A stretch of DNA of 48,742 bases, from the NCBI GenBank assembly GCA_017882785.1, contig JADGOV010000009.1, positions 1 through 48,742 of the forward strand, written 5' to 3'. The DNA is from Frankiaceae bacterium. Its GTDB lineage: Bacteria; Actinomycetota; Actinomycetes; JADGOV01. The translations under genes were made by a program, and so were the position numbers. This document shows, in pieces, positions 1 to 7,806 of this stretch. Position 1 is the stretch's first letter. Each line of letters opens with the position of its first letter. A model generated the notes under the pieces. That model was given only the letters and a program-made list of their open reading frames with translations, ran no database searches and had not been told where the DNA came from.

Positions 1-1658
1 ACCGCCACGGCACCCTCACCCACCGCGCCGGCAACCCGCTTCACCGATCCGCGGCGCACGTCCCCGGCCGCGAACACCCCCGGCATACTCGTCTCCAGCA
101 GCATCGGCGGACGCTCCAGAGTCCAGGCACCGTCAGTCACCAGCTCCTGACCGGTGACGAGGAAGCCCCATTCGTCGCGGACGAGCGCATCAGCGAGCCA
201 GTCTGTGCGCGGCGTGGAGCCGATCAGCACGAACAGCACGCCTTCGACGGTCTCCTCCTCACCCGTGTCCAGGTCGCGCAGCACGAACGACTCGACGAAG
301 TCGGTACCACCGCCGTCGACCACCTGCGCGCGGTACCGGACGCTGGCCTTCGGCAGCGACTCGATCTCCCGGATGAGGTAGTCCGACATGCTGGCCGCGA
401 GTGAACGCCCACGGACTACCACGGTGACGTGGTCGGCGTACTTGGCCAGGTGGACCGCCGCCTGGCCGGCCGAGTTCCCGCCGCCGACGACATAGACCTG
501 CCTACCGGCCATCGCCGGTGCCTCGCTGACCGCCGCGCCGTAGAAGATGCCGCGGCCCTGTAGGGCCTCCAAGCTGGGTACGTCCAAGGTCCGGTAGGTG
601 GCCCCGGTCGCGATGATGATGCTGCGGGACCGTACCCGGGTGCCGTCGGAGAGCGACACGATCCGGTGCTGACCGTCGCTGCGCAGGCTGCCCGCCTCCC
701 GCATGAAGGAGAAGGTGGCGCCGAAGGACCATGCCTGCTGATAGGCGGTCAAGGCGAGGCGGCTTCCACTGATGCCCATCGGGAAGCCGAGGTAGTTGCG
801 GATGTAGGAGCTGGTACCGGCCTGACCGCCGACCGCTTCCCGCTCGACGACCAGCGTCTTGAGCCCCTCCGAGGCGGCGTACACGGCGCAGCCCAGCCCG
901 GCTGGCCCGGCCCCCACGACGATGACGTCGAAGACCTCGTCCTCGCTCGGGCCCGACATCAGCCCGAACGCGTCGACGATCTCCATATTCGTCGGGTTGA
1001 CCAGCACGGGTCGTTCGGTCTGGAAGCGCAGCACCAGGACAGGCAGTTCGGCATTGGCCACATCCAGGTCGCGGAGCATCGCCTCGCCCGCCGGCGTGTC
1101 GGCGTCGTAGAAACCGATGGGGATACGCTGCCGGTCGAACATGTCCCGCAGCTCCTGGGACCGTGGTGACCAGCGGGCCCCGATCACCCGGACCGCCTCG
1201 AAGCCGGCCCCGCCCCGACTTGCCCACTCCTCCAGGCACTCGGTGACCGACCGGTGGAACTCCTCGCCCCGGTCGCCGTCGGTCCGGGTCACCCACCGGT
1301 CGATGCGGCCCAGCGTGACCGCCTCGAAGATCGGTGTTGCCGTGGACCAGTCCCCCCAACGCACCACCGCCACCCGCAGCGCTGTCGGCTGCCTCGGGCC
1401 GACCTCGGCCAGCACGTCGAGGCCGTCCGGGTCCTTGCCGCCGAAGCCGGCGAGCAGCACGGCGACCCCACCGTGCTCGCGCAGGGTGGCCATCGCCTGG
1501 CCGGCATCCTCGACGCCCTCGCAGACCACGACCTCGTAGTCGTCGCCGTAGCGCCGACGCAGCTGCTCCCCCGTCCCGGCCCGCACATCGGCATCGCGAC
1601 TGATCAGGACGATGCCCGGCCGCGCGGTCGTCGAAGTCTCGCCATCCTCGGCACTCAC
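1..1658 (-). CDS. Receiver-like/thioredoxin-reductase-like flavoprotein fusion (3' end outside window)
   Basis: The reading frame starts at GTG 1658 behind a purine-rich ribosome site and runs off the left edge, so the C-terminus is missing. Residues about 15-135 look like a degenerate response-regulator receiver. A glutaredoxin-like segment follows at about 160-230, then a pyridine-nucleotide-disulfide oxidoreductase with the FAD motif VVGAGPAG and the NAD(P) motif VVGGGNSAG. The architecture matches proteins annotated as fused response regulator/thioredoxin-disulfide reductase. The usual CxxC of the reductase is replaced by GAAV (near 535-550), and the glutaredoxin-like active site reads WSPRS (near 1155-1175), so no redox cysteine pair is visible. 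The start overlaps the stop of the upstream membrane protein as GTGA, implying coupled translation. The flavin fold is clear; the substrate is unknown. Confidence 0.85.
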   Translation of the reverse strand, partial: MSAEDGETSTTARPGIVLISRDADVRAGTGEQLRRRYGDDYEVVVCEGVEDAGQAMATLREHGGVAVLLAGFGGKDPDGLDVLAEVGPRQPTALRVAVVRWGDWSTATPIFEAVTLGRIDRWVTRTDGDRGEEFHRSVTECLEEWASRGGAGFEAVRVIGARWSPRSQELRDMFDRQRIPIGFYDADTPAGEAMLRDLDVANAELPVLVLRFQTERPVLVNPTNMEIVDAFGLMSGPSEDEVFDVIVVGAGPAGLGCAVYAASEGLKTLVVEREAVGGQAGTSSYIRNYLGFPMGISGSRLALTAYQQAWSFGATFSFMREAGSLRSDGQHRIVSLSDGTRVRSRSIIIATGATYRTLDVPSLEALQGRGIFYGAAVSEAPAMAGRQVYVVGGGNSAGQAAVHLAKYADHVTVVVRGRSLAASMSDYLIREIESLPKASVRYRAQVVDGGGTDFVESFVLRDLDTGEEETVEGVLFVLIGSTPRTDWLADALVRDEWGFLVTGQELVTDGAWTLERPPMLLETSMPGVFAAGDVRRGSVKRVAGAVGEGAVA

Positions 1659-2515
1659 GGTGCCCTCCCCCCTTGTGCGATGCGCCAGCCGTACGCTCCG
1701 GTCGCGGTGATCAGGACCAGCATCCCGGTGTAGACCCACGCGGCGGGTCGGTCCCAGTGGACCTGGCCGGTGTACCGGGCGAGCGCTATCAGCTCGAGGA
1801 TGCCGAAGACGGTGTAGGCGATCGCGGCGAGCTCCAGCCGTCCGAGGTCCCGCTCCCACAGGCTGAGTCCGGCGGCAAGCGCGAACGCCAACAGCCAGGA
1901 TGCCACCGCGCGCGCGGTCAGCGGCGTCAGTCGCCAGGGCCACCAATGGTTCGCCTGCTTCGGGAACACGTAGAGCGCTACGCCGGCGACGAGGAGCACG
2001 GCGCCCTGAGCAGCCAGGATCGGGCGGAGCGGGACAGGCAGGGGCAGCCGTTTCGGTGGGTCCTCCCCCGGCTCCCGTTCCTGCTGGATGATCACGGCAA
2101 GCATCGACGCCGGGATGACGACGTAGACCGCCATCCAGAACCAGGCCGCGAAACGGGCGATCCCACCGCCAGCGGTGAAGTGGAAGCGGTCCAGGTGCAG
2201 CAGGGTGGCCAGCAAAGTCAAGACCGTGAAGACAAAGATCGTCGCGATGGGGACCCGCGCCACCGCCCAGTACCGGGTCCGCAGGGAGAGCACGACCAGC
2301 GTCGTGCCAGCGCCGTATCCGGCCCCCATGAAGGCAGCTGTGAGGGGCGGGGCGATGGTCCACGCGAAGTAGCGGTCGGTCCGGCCGCTCAATCCGAATA
2401 GGCTGGCCACGGCCAACAACGTCAAGGCACTGAAGGCGACAAGCAGGACCCGCAGGGATCGGTAGACCAGACGGCGGTCGGTTGCGATGTCGTGCGGCAT
2501 CGGAGCTCGGCTCAC
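1655..2515 (-). CDS. Polytopic membrane protein, unknown function
   Basis: This 286-residue protein has about seven or eight hydrophobic segments separated by short loops, for example LLVAFSALTLLAVASLFGL near the N-terminus and AAQGAVLLVAGVALYVF in the middle. I recognise no catalytic or transport motif. A charged cytoplasmic-type loop, EREPGEDPPKR, splits the protein into two halves. GTG 2515 is used as start; ATG 2500, five codons later, is an equally good alternative. Its stop overlaps the start of the downstream flavoprotein by four bases, so the two are probably one operon and may act together at the membrane. That functional link is inferred from position only. Confidence 0.75.
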   Translation of the reverse strand: MSRAPMPHDIATDRRLVYRSLRVLLVAFSALTLLAVASLFGLSGRTDRYFAWTIAPPLTAAFMGAGYGAGTTLVVLSLRTRYWAVARVPIATIFVFTVLTLLATLLHLDRFHFTAGGGIARFAAWFWMAVYVVIPASMLAVIIQQEREPGEDPPKRLPLPVPLRPILAAQGAVLLVAGVALYVFPKQANHWWPWRLTPLTARAVASWLLAFALAAGLSLWERDLGRLELAAIAYTVFGILELIALARYTGQVHWDRPAAWVYTGMLVLITATGAYGWRIAQGGRAP

Positions 2516-2593
2516 CTAGACGGGACCAGATCGAACCGGGACATTGAACACTATTCGTCCGAGGCTGTCATCTCCGTGGAGGTCTCCGTGACG

Positions 2594-2629
2594 TTGAGGT
2601 CATGGGTGAGGTCATGAGTGAGGTCACCA
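2594..2629 (+). repeat. Three 12-bp tandem units spanning the STAND start codon
   Basis: Units 2594-2605, 2606-2617 and 2618-2629 share the core GTGAGGTCA. The first two each contain an ATG (2602 and 2614) preceded by GAGG. Because the unit is four codons long, both starts are in frame and copy number would change only the extreme N-terminus. Confidence 0.7.
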
Positions 2630-5232
2630 GCAGGGACCGCGCCATCCGCCCGTCCATTGCGACTCCGGACCAGCGGGTCCGGGTCTTCGTCTCCTCCACC
2701 CTGGAGGAGCTGGCCGAGGAGCGGGCAGCCGCCAAGGCGGCTATCACCGCATTGCGGCTCACTCCCGTGCTGTTCGAGCTCGGTGCCCGGCCACACCCGC
2801 CGCGGTCGCTGTACCGGGCCTACCTGGAGCAGAGCGATGTCTTCATCGGCATCTACGGCGAGAAGTACGGATGGATCGCGCCCGGCGAGGCGGTGTCCGG
2901 TCTGGAGGATGAGTACCTGCTCTCCGGTGATCGGCCGAAACTGATCTACGTCAAGACCCCCGCCCCCGGCCGTGAGCCTCGGCTGGAGGAGATGATCCTG
3001 CGCGTCTGGGCGGACGACCGGGCCTCGACGAGGCCCTACCGGACGGCGACAGAACTCGAGGCGACCATCGCCGATGACGTGGCGGTGCTGCTCACCGAGC
3101 GATTCACCGCCGCGCGGCAAGCCGGCGGCGAGCCCCCGCAGACGGGGCTGCGGGCGCCCAGGTTGCCCGTACCGCCGACCCCGTTGGTCGGCCGCAGTGC
3201 CGACATCGCCGCGCTCTGCTCGTTGTTGCACCAACCCGACATCCGCCTGGCCACGGTGGTGGGCCCCGGTGGCATCGGCAAGACCCGGTTGGTCCTGGAG
3301 GTGGCCAGCACGCTGCACGCGGAGTTCGACGGGGTCTGGTTCCTCGACCTCGCCCCGGTCGCGAACCCGCTGCTCGTCCCGGCAGCCCTGGCCGCCGAGC
3401 TCGGCATCATCGGCGAGGGGAGCCGGCCGGTGCTCGACGTCATCGCGGAGCGGCTGACCGGCTGCCGGTCGTTGCTGGTGCTCGACAACTTCGAGCAGGT
3501 ACTGTCCGCAGCCGACGACGTGGCGCACCTGCTGGCCGAATCACCCGGCCTCCGGGTGCTCGTCACCAGCCGCAGCCTGCTCCAGGTGCGCGGCGAGCGG
3601 GCATTCCCGCTGACCCCGCTGGACACCCCGCCGGCCGAGGCCCGGCTCGTCGAGGCGGCCGCGTCGCCGGCCGTCCAGCTCTTCCTGGCCCGCGCCCAGG
3701 ACGTGCGGCCGGACTTCGCCCTGACAGCCGAGAACGCGCCGGCAGTGGCCGCAGTGGTCCGTCGACTCGACGGCATCCCGCTGGCCATCGAACTGGCCGC
3801 CGCCCGGGTGCAGCTGCTGACCCCGGCCATGCTGCTGCGGCGGCTGGACCGCCGGCTGGACCTGCAGGCCAGCGACCGGGATATCCCCGAACGGCAACGC
3901 ACCTTGCGGGCGACGGTGGACTGGAGCCACAGCCTGCTCGGTCCCGCCGAACGCGCGCTGTTCGCCCAACTGGGGGTCTTCGCCGGCGGCTGGACGATCG
4001 AGGCCGCCGAAGCGGTCGGCGCCGGTGGGGGGGACATGGATGTCATGGAGACGCTGTCCGCCCTGGTCGGACACAGTTTGGTGACAGTCGACCAGCGCCC
4101 CGAGGCCGAGCCGCGGTTGCGGATGTTGGAGACCATCCGTGACTACGCTCGCGAACGGCTCGTGGAGCGCGGCGAGTACGACAAGACCATGCGCCGCCTG
4201 GCGGAGTATCTGCGCGACTTCAGCCCGCGGGCGGCGGCCGGCCTGGCCGGTGTCGAGAGCCGGCTGTGGATCGAACGGGTCGACGCGGAGTTGGACAACC
4301 TGCGCGCCGCCCTGGCATGGGCGGTGGGCTCGGACGAAGCGGAGTTGGCCATCCGCATCGCGGCCCCGCTGTCGCGCTACTGGTGGAGCCGCTCCCTGCT
4401 GGCGCCGATGCTGGACCTCGCCGAACAGACCGCCGACCTGCCCTCCGTCGACCGGCTGGCGCCGGATGCCGTGGCCCTGCTGCTGTGGTGCCGGGGCGTC
4501 ATCCGCATCGCACTGGGCCGGGTCGCCGAGGCCCAACCGTTCCTCCAGCGGCTCGTGGGGGAAGCGAGAGCACTTCAGGACGACTGGCTGCTCGCGCACG
4601 GACTGACCGGTCTGGCGTTGACGCTTCCCTATGAGACGGCGGCCGCCGACATGCGGGGGATGCTGCATGAAGCGCTCGACATCTTCCGTCGGCTCGGCGA
4701 CGAGTGGGGTGTGGCCTTCGTCCTGAGTCCGCTCGGGCAGGTCGCGGTCCGCGACGGGGACCCGGCCGCCGCCTCGGACCTGCACCGCCAGGCGCTGACA
4801 ATCGCCGACCGCATCGACGATGACCAACTCCGCGGGCAGGCGCTGACCCTGCTGGCGCTCGACGCCATGCTGGGCGCCGACGTGGCCGGTGCCCGTCGCT
4901 GGCTCGTGGACGCGGCCGCCCTGCACCGTCGCCTGCAGGACCGGGAAGGTCTGGCGTACTGCCTTGACGCGTTCGCGGCCGTCGCGCTGGCCACCGGCGC
5001 GCCAGTCGCCGCCGCCCGGCTGGTTGGAGCGGCGACCGGGATCCGGACCGCGATCGGGGCGGCGGTGTGGCCGCTCATGGCGCCCCTCACCGACGCGCTC
5101 TACGACGGCGTACGGGCCGCCGTGGGCGCCGACGCGGATCGCCGCGAGCGCGCGGCCGGTGCCGCCTTGCGCCCATCCGACGCCCTGGACTACGCGATGG
5201 CGTCCACCGCGGACCCCCCACCGGGCAGGTGA
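2602..5232 (+). CDS. DUF4062 - NB-ARC/STAND NTPase with TPR-like C-terminus
   Basis: The protein has 876 residues. The N-terminal part (about 25-170) is a DUF4062 domain, beginning RVFVSSTLEELAEER and containing SDVFIGIYGEKYGW. Next is an AfsR/LuxR-type NB-ARC ATPase with Walker A GPGGIGKTR near residue 222, Walker B LLVLDNFEQV near 290, a sensor-like LVTSRS, and the conserved GIPLAIELAAARVQLL. The remaining roughly 400 residues are alpha-helical repeats of TPR type. STAND proteins are signal-activated switches; DUF4062 proteins of this kind are often annotated as regulators, and related architectures occur in bacterial immunity. No DNA-binding domain is evident. The gene stands alone between divergent and convergent neighbours. 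Start is ATG 2602 or 2614. Confidence 0.88.
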   Translation: MGEVMSEVTSRDRAIRPSIATPDQRVRVFVSSTLEELAEERAAAKAAITALRLTPVLFELGARPHPPRSLYRAYLEQSDVFIGIYGEKYGWIAPGEAVSGLEDEYLLSGDRPKLIYVKTPAPGREPRLEEMILRVWADDRASTRPYRTATELEATIADDVAVLLTERFTAARQAGGEPPQTGLRAPRLPVPPTPLVGRSADIAALCSLLHQPDIRLATVVGPGGIGKTRLVLEVASTLHAEFDGVWFLDLAPVANPLLVPAALAAELGIIGEGSRPVLDVIAERLTGCRSLLVLDNFEQVLSAADDVAHLLAESPGLRVLVTSRSLLQVRGERAFPLTPLDTPPAEARLVEAAASPAVQLFLARAQDVRPDFALTAENAPAVAAVVRRLDGIPLAIELAAARVQLLTPAMLLRRLDRRLDLQASDRDIPERQRTLRATVDWSHSLLGPAERALFAQLGVFAGGWTIEAAEAVGAGGGDMDVMETLSALVGHSLVTVDQRPEAEPRLRMLETIRDYARERLVERGEYDKTMRRLAEYLRDFSPRAAAGLAGVESRLWIERVDAELDNLRAALAWAVGSDEAELAIRIAAPLSRYWWSRSLLAPMLDLAEQTADLPSVDRLAPDAVALLLWCRGVIRIALGRVAEAQPFLQRLVGEARALQDDWLLAHGLTGLALTLPYETAAADMRGMLHEALDIFRRLGDEWGVAFVLSPLGQVAVRDGDPAAASDLHRQALTIADRIDDDQLRGQALTLLALDAMLGADVAGARRWLVDAAALHRRLQDREGLAYCLDAFAAVALATGAPVAAARLVGAATGIRTAIGAAVWPLMAPLTDALYDGVRAAVGADADRRERAAGAALRPSDALDYAMASTADPPPGR

Positions 5233-5238
5233 GGGGCC

Positions 5239-5266
5239 GCGCGACAAGACTGCGGCTAGGTCGCGC
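5239..5266. terminator. Possible bidirectional terminator hairpin
   Basis: GCGCGAC at 5239-5245 pairs with GTCGCGC at 5260-5266 around a 14-nt loop, between the convergent STAND gene and sugar transporter. It has no T-tract, which is common in GC-rich actinobacteria. It overlaps the end of the transporter frame. Confidence 0.35.
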
Positions 5267-6734
5267 TGGCGCCCGCGCTTGCCTCGTTCCGGTCGACCCA
5301 CATCTGCTGGATCTCGGTCAGCGACTTGCCCTTGGTCTCCGGCAGGAAGAACCACACGAAGAGGAAGGCGACCACACACATCCCGGCGAACAGCCAGAAC
5401 GTACCGGCCTCGCCGAGGGTGTCGGTGAGGGTCAGGAAGAATTGCGTCACGACCCAGGCCGCTCCCCAGTTCGCGGCGGTGGCGACCGCGACGGCCCGAC
5501 CGCGGACGGTGCTGGGGAAGATCTCGTTGATCACCGTCCAGACCACCGGGCCGAGTGAGAACGCGAAGCTCGCGATGAAGATCACCATGGCGACGAGCAT
5601 GATGACGCCGGCATCATTCGGGGCGTTGGACGTCGCATCGCTGTGGATCGTCACGTCGCCGAGGCGGCGGAAGCAGAAGCCGATCGTCAGCAGCGACAGC
5701 CCCATGCCGACCAGGCCGGCGAGCAGGAGAGGTCGCCGACCCAGGCGGTCGACGAAAGCGACAGCGACGAAGGTGAACAGGACGTTGACCGCGCCGATCG
5801 ACCAGGTCGAGGCGGAGGTCTGAGCCTGCGCAGTCGTGAACCCGGCCGCAGCGAAGATCTTGTCCCCGTAGTAGATGACGGCGTTGATCCCGGTGAACTG
5901 TTGGAGGACGGCAAGCACGATCCCCAAGGTCAGCGGGGCGCGCCAGGTGGGGGAGAAGACCTCGCCCCAGGACGTCTGCCGGCTGCCGAGGCTGGCCTCG
6001 ATGTCCTTCATGTCGGCCGCGACGTCCTCACCCGGCCGCACGTCGCGGAGCGCCTTGGCGGCGCGGTCCCGCTGCCCGACCTTGAGGTACCAGACCGCGG
6101 AGTCCGGCAGCGGCAGCATGGCGATCACCAGCAGGATCGCGGGGACAACCGACAGGCCGAGCATCAGCCGCCACCAGTCGCCCGCGGCCAGCAACTGGTC
6201 CACGAGGTAGGCGGCGAAGATGCCGATCGTAATCGCCAGCTGGTAGACCGACACGAAGGTGCCCCGGAGCCGGGTGGGGGCCATCTCCGCGGCGTACAGC
6301 GGCGCGGCCACCGAGGCCACCCCCACCCCGAAGCCCACCAGCAGGCGCCCGATGATGAGGATCCCCGTGCCGGGGGCGAATGCCTCGACCGCCGCGCCCA
6401 AGGCGAACAGCACCGCGGCCCAGACGATCGTGCGGCGCCGACCGAGCCGGTCCGCCACGCCCCCCGCGATCAGGGCCCCTACCAGGGCTCCCAGCGTCAC
6501 CCAGCTGGTGATGATCTCGATGACCAGGGTGCCGGGGCGGAAGTCACGCTGGATCCCGTTCAGTGCGCCGCTGATCACCCCCTGGTCGTAGCCGAAGAGC
6601 AGGCCGGAGAGCACCACGACCGCGGCGACGCCGGCGAGCCACTTGTTGATCCGGGGTGCGCCTGCCGACCCCGCAGCCGGCGGCCCGCTGTGCGCCGCGG
6701 TCGGGGTCGTCGCGGGCGGCGAGAGATTTCTCAC
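5256..6734 (-). CDS. MFS sugar porter family transporter
   Basis: This 492-residue protein has 12 predicted membrane helices and the signature motifs of the sugar porter branch of the major facilitator superfamily: LFGYDQGVISGA in helix 1, GGVADRLGRRR between helices 2 and 3, QQFTGINAVIYYGDKIF in helix 7, DRLGRRPLLL after helix 8, and the C-terminal PETKGKSLTEI. It should sit in the cytoplasmic membrane and import a sugar or polyol, probably by proton symport; the substrate cannot be read from sequence. GTG 6734 is chosen because it overlaps the stop of the upstream YihY gene as GTGA and leaves a normal length. The frame stays open far upstream but there only shadows the YihY gene. Confidence 0.93.
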   Translation of the reverse strand: MRNLSPPATTPTAAHSGPPAAGSAGAPRINKWLAGVAAVVVLSGLLFGYDQGVISGALNGIQRDFRPGTLVIEIITSWVTLGALVGALIAGGVADRLGRRRTIVWAAVLFALGAAVEAFAPGTGILIIGRLLVGFGVGVASVAAPLYAAEMAPTRLRGTFVSVYQLAITIGIFAAYLVDQLLAAGDWWRLMLGLSVVPAILLVIAMLPLPDSAVWYLKVGQRDRAAKALRDVRPGEDVAADMKDIEASLGSRQTSWGEVFSPTWRAPLTLGIVLAVLQQFTGINAVIYYGDKIFAAAGFTTAQAQTSASTWSIGAVNVLFTFVAVAFVDRLGRRPLLLAGLVGMGLSLLTIGFCFRRLGDVTIHSDATSNAPNDAGVIMLVAMVIFIASFAFSLGPVVWTVINEIFPSTVRGRAVAVATAANWGAAWVVTQFFLTLTDTLGEAGTFWLFAGMCVVAFLFVWFFLPETKGKSLTEIQQMWVDRNEASAGASAT

Positions 6735-7717
6735 TCGCGCAACGTCGGCACCCAACGCCGTGCACCTGAGGCCATCCGTGCGAGCTTGCCACGCTCGCGG
6801 GCCGCGGCTGTTGTCGGTGAGGGCCACAGTCTGTCGATCTCGGCGTTGACTTCGGCGCCGAGCAGGACAGCGAGCGCGGTGACGTAGAGAAACAGCAGGA
6901 CGGCGATGGTGGCGGACAGCGAGGAGTACGCCGAGGACGCCCGCACGACCAACCCGACATACCAGCGCAGCCCGATGCTGCCCACCAGCCAGCAGATCAT
7001 GGCGAGGATCGAGCCGGGCAGCGCTCGCCACCAGTTGGTCCGCACCGGCACGGCCAGGTGGTAGAGGGTGGCCAGCAGCGCGAGGCAGCCGCACACCACT
7101 GTCGGCCAGTACAGGATGGTGGTCAGGCTCCTCGTCGACGCCCTGGCCGCCGCCGGAGACAGTCGCACGATCAGCGTCGGCCCGAGCACGAGCGCCGGCA
7201 GGATGACGATGCCGACGACCACCGCGCCCAGGTAGAGCCCCAATGCGAGCAGCCGGCTGCGGATGGCCGAGCGGTAGTCCCGCAGGTCGTAGGCGATGGT
7301 GATGGTGTTGACGTAGGTGCTCATCGCGGTGGAGCCGGACCAGAGCGAGAGCACGAACCCGATCGAGACAACGTCGAGCCGCCCGGCTTCCAGTACCCCG
7401 GACACGGCCGGTGCGACCACGTTGGACACGGCGTTGGGCGCCAGCACCCGGCGGGCCCCGGCGAGGATCACCCTCTGCACGTCGGTCACGGTGTCCGGCC
7501 CGAGCAGGCCGCCGAGGAAGCCGATGGAGCCCATCACCGCCAGCAGCAGCGGCGGCAGGCTCAGCAGCGCCCAGAACGCCGCCTCGGCGGAGAGGCCGAG
7601 CACGCGGTCCGCCCAGAACTCGCGGGCAGTGCCGACGACGAGCAGTCGCAATCCGAACACCGACAGCGGTCGGCAACCAGGCGGTGCGGGTTCCCGCGTA
7701 CTGGTCACCCCGCCCAT
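6731..7717 (-). CDS. YihY/BrkB family inner-membrane protein
   Basis: The protein is about 328 residues with six hydrophobic segments and the pattern of the YihY/virulence factor BrkB family (formerly called RNase BN): an N-terminal AAFWALLSLPPLLLA helix, a central WSGSTAMSTYVNTITIAYD segment, and the C-terminal FLYVTALAVLLGAEVNAEID. Its molecular role is not established; the old ribonuclease name is not supported for this family. The start is uncertain: ATG 7717 is used, GTG 7756 and GTG 7708 are alternatives, and none has a strong ribosome site. It is the first gene of a two-gene unit with the sugar porter and diverges from glgX. Confidence 0.85.
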   Translation of the reverse strand: MGGVTSTREPAPPGCRPLSVFGLRLLVVGTAREFWADRVLGLSAEAAFWALLSLPPLLLAVMGSIGFLGGLLGPDTVTDVQRVILAGARRVLAPNAVSNVVAPAVSGVLEAGRLDVVSIGFVLSLWSGSTAMSTYVNTITIAYDLRDYRSAIRSRLLALGLYLGAVVVGIVILPALVLGPTLIVRLSPAAARASTRSLTTILYWPTVVCGCLALLATLYHLAVPVRTNWWRALPGSILAMICWLVGSIGLRWYVGLVVRASSAYSSLSATIAVLLFLYVTALAVLLGAEVNAEIDRLWPSPTTAAARERGKLARMASGARRWVPTLRE

Positions 7718-7794
7718 TCTGACCGAAGTCGCTTCGGCCGGGGCCCGCGACGCCACCCAGCGCCCACCGTCCCAGGGCTGCCGGCGCGGCGTCC

Positions 7795-7800
7795 TAGAGT
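7795..7800 (+). promoter_or_regulatory. -10 hexamer TAGAGT, leaderless glgX promoter
   Basis: TAGAGT lies 6 nt before ATG 7807, the spacing expected when transcription begins at the start codon. No ribosome site of normal strength lies in between. Confidence 0.55.
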
Positions 7801-7806
7801 TTGGCC

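Noticed and set aside
3541-5379. 612-residue open frame opposite the STAND gene
   Set aside because: Arg/Gly/Gln-rich shadow of a GC-rich gene with no family motif; the plus-strand gene has clear domains.
5256-7676. 806-residue single frame over the sugar porter and YihY genes
   Set aside because: The upstream half is out of frame with the YihY product and low in complexity; the porter starts at GTG 6734.
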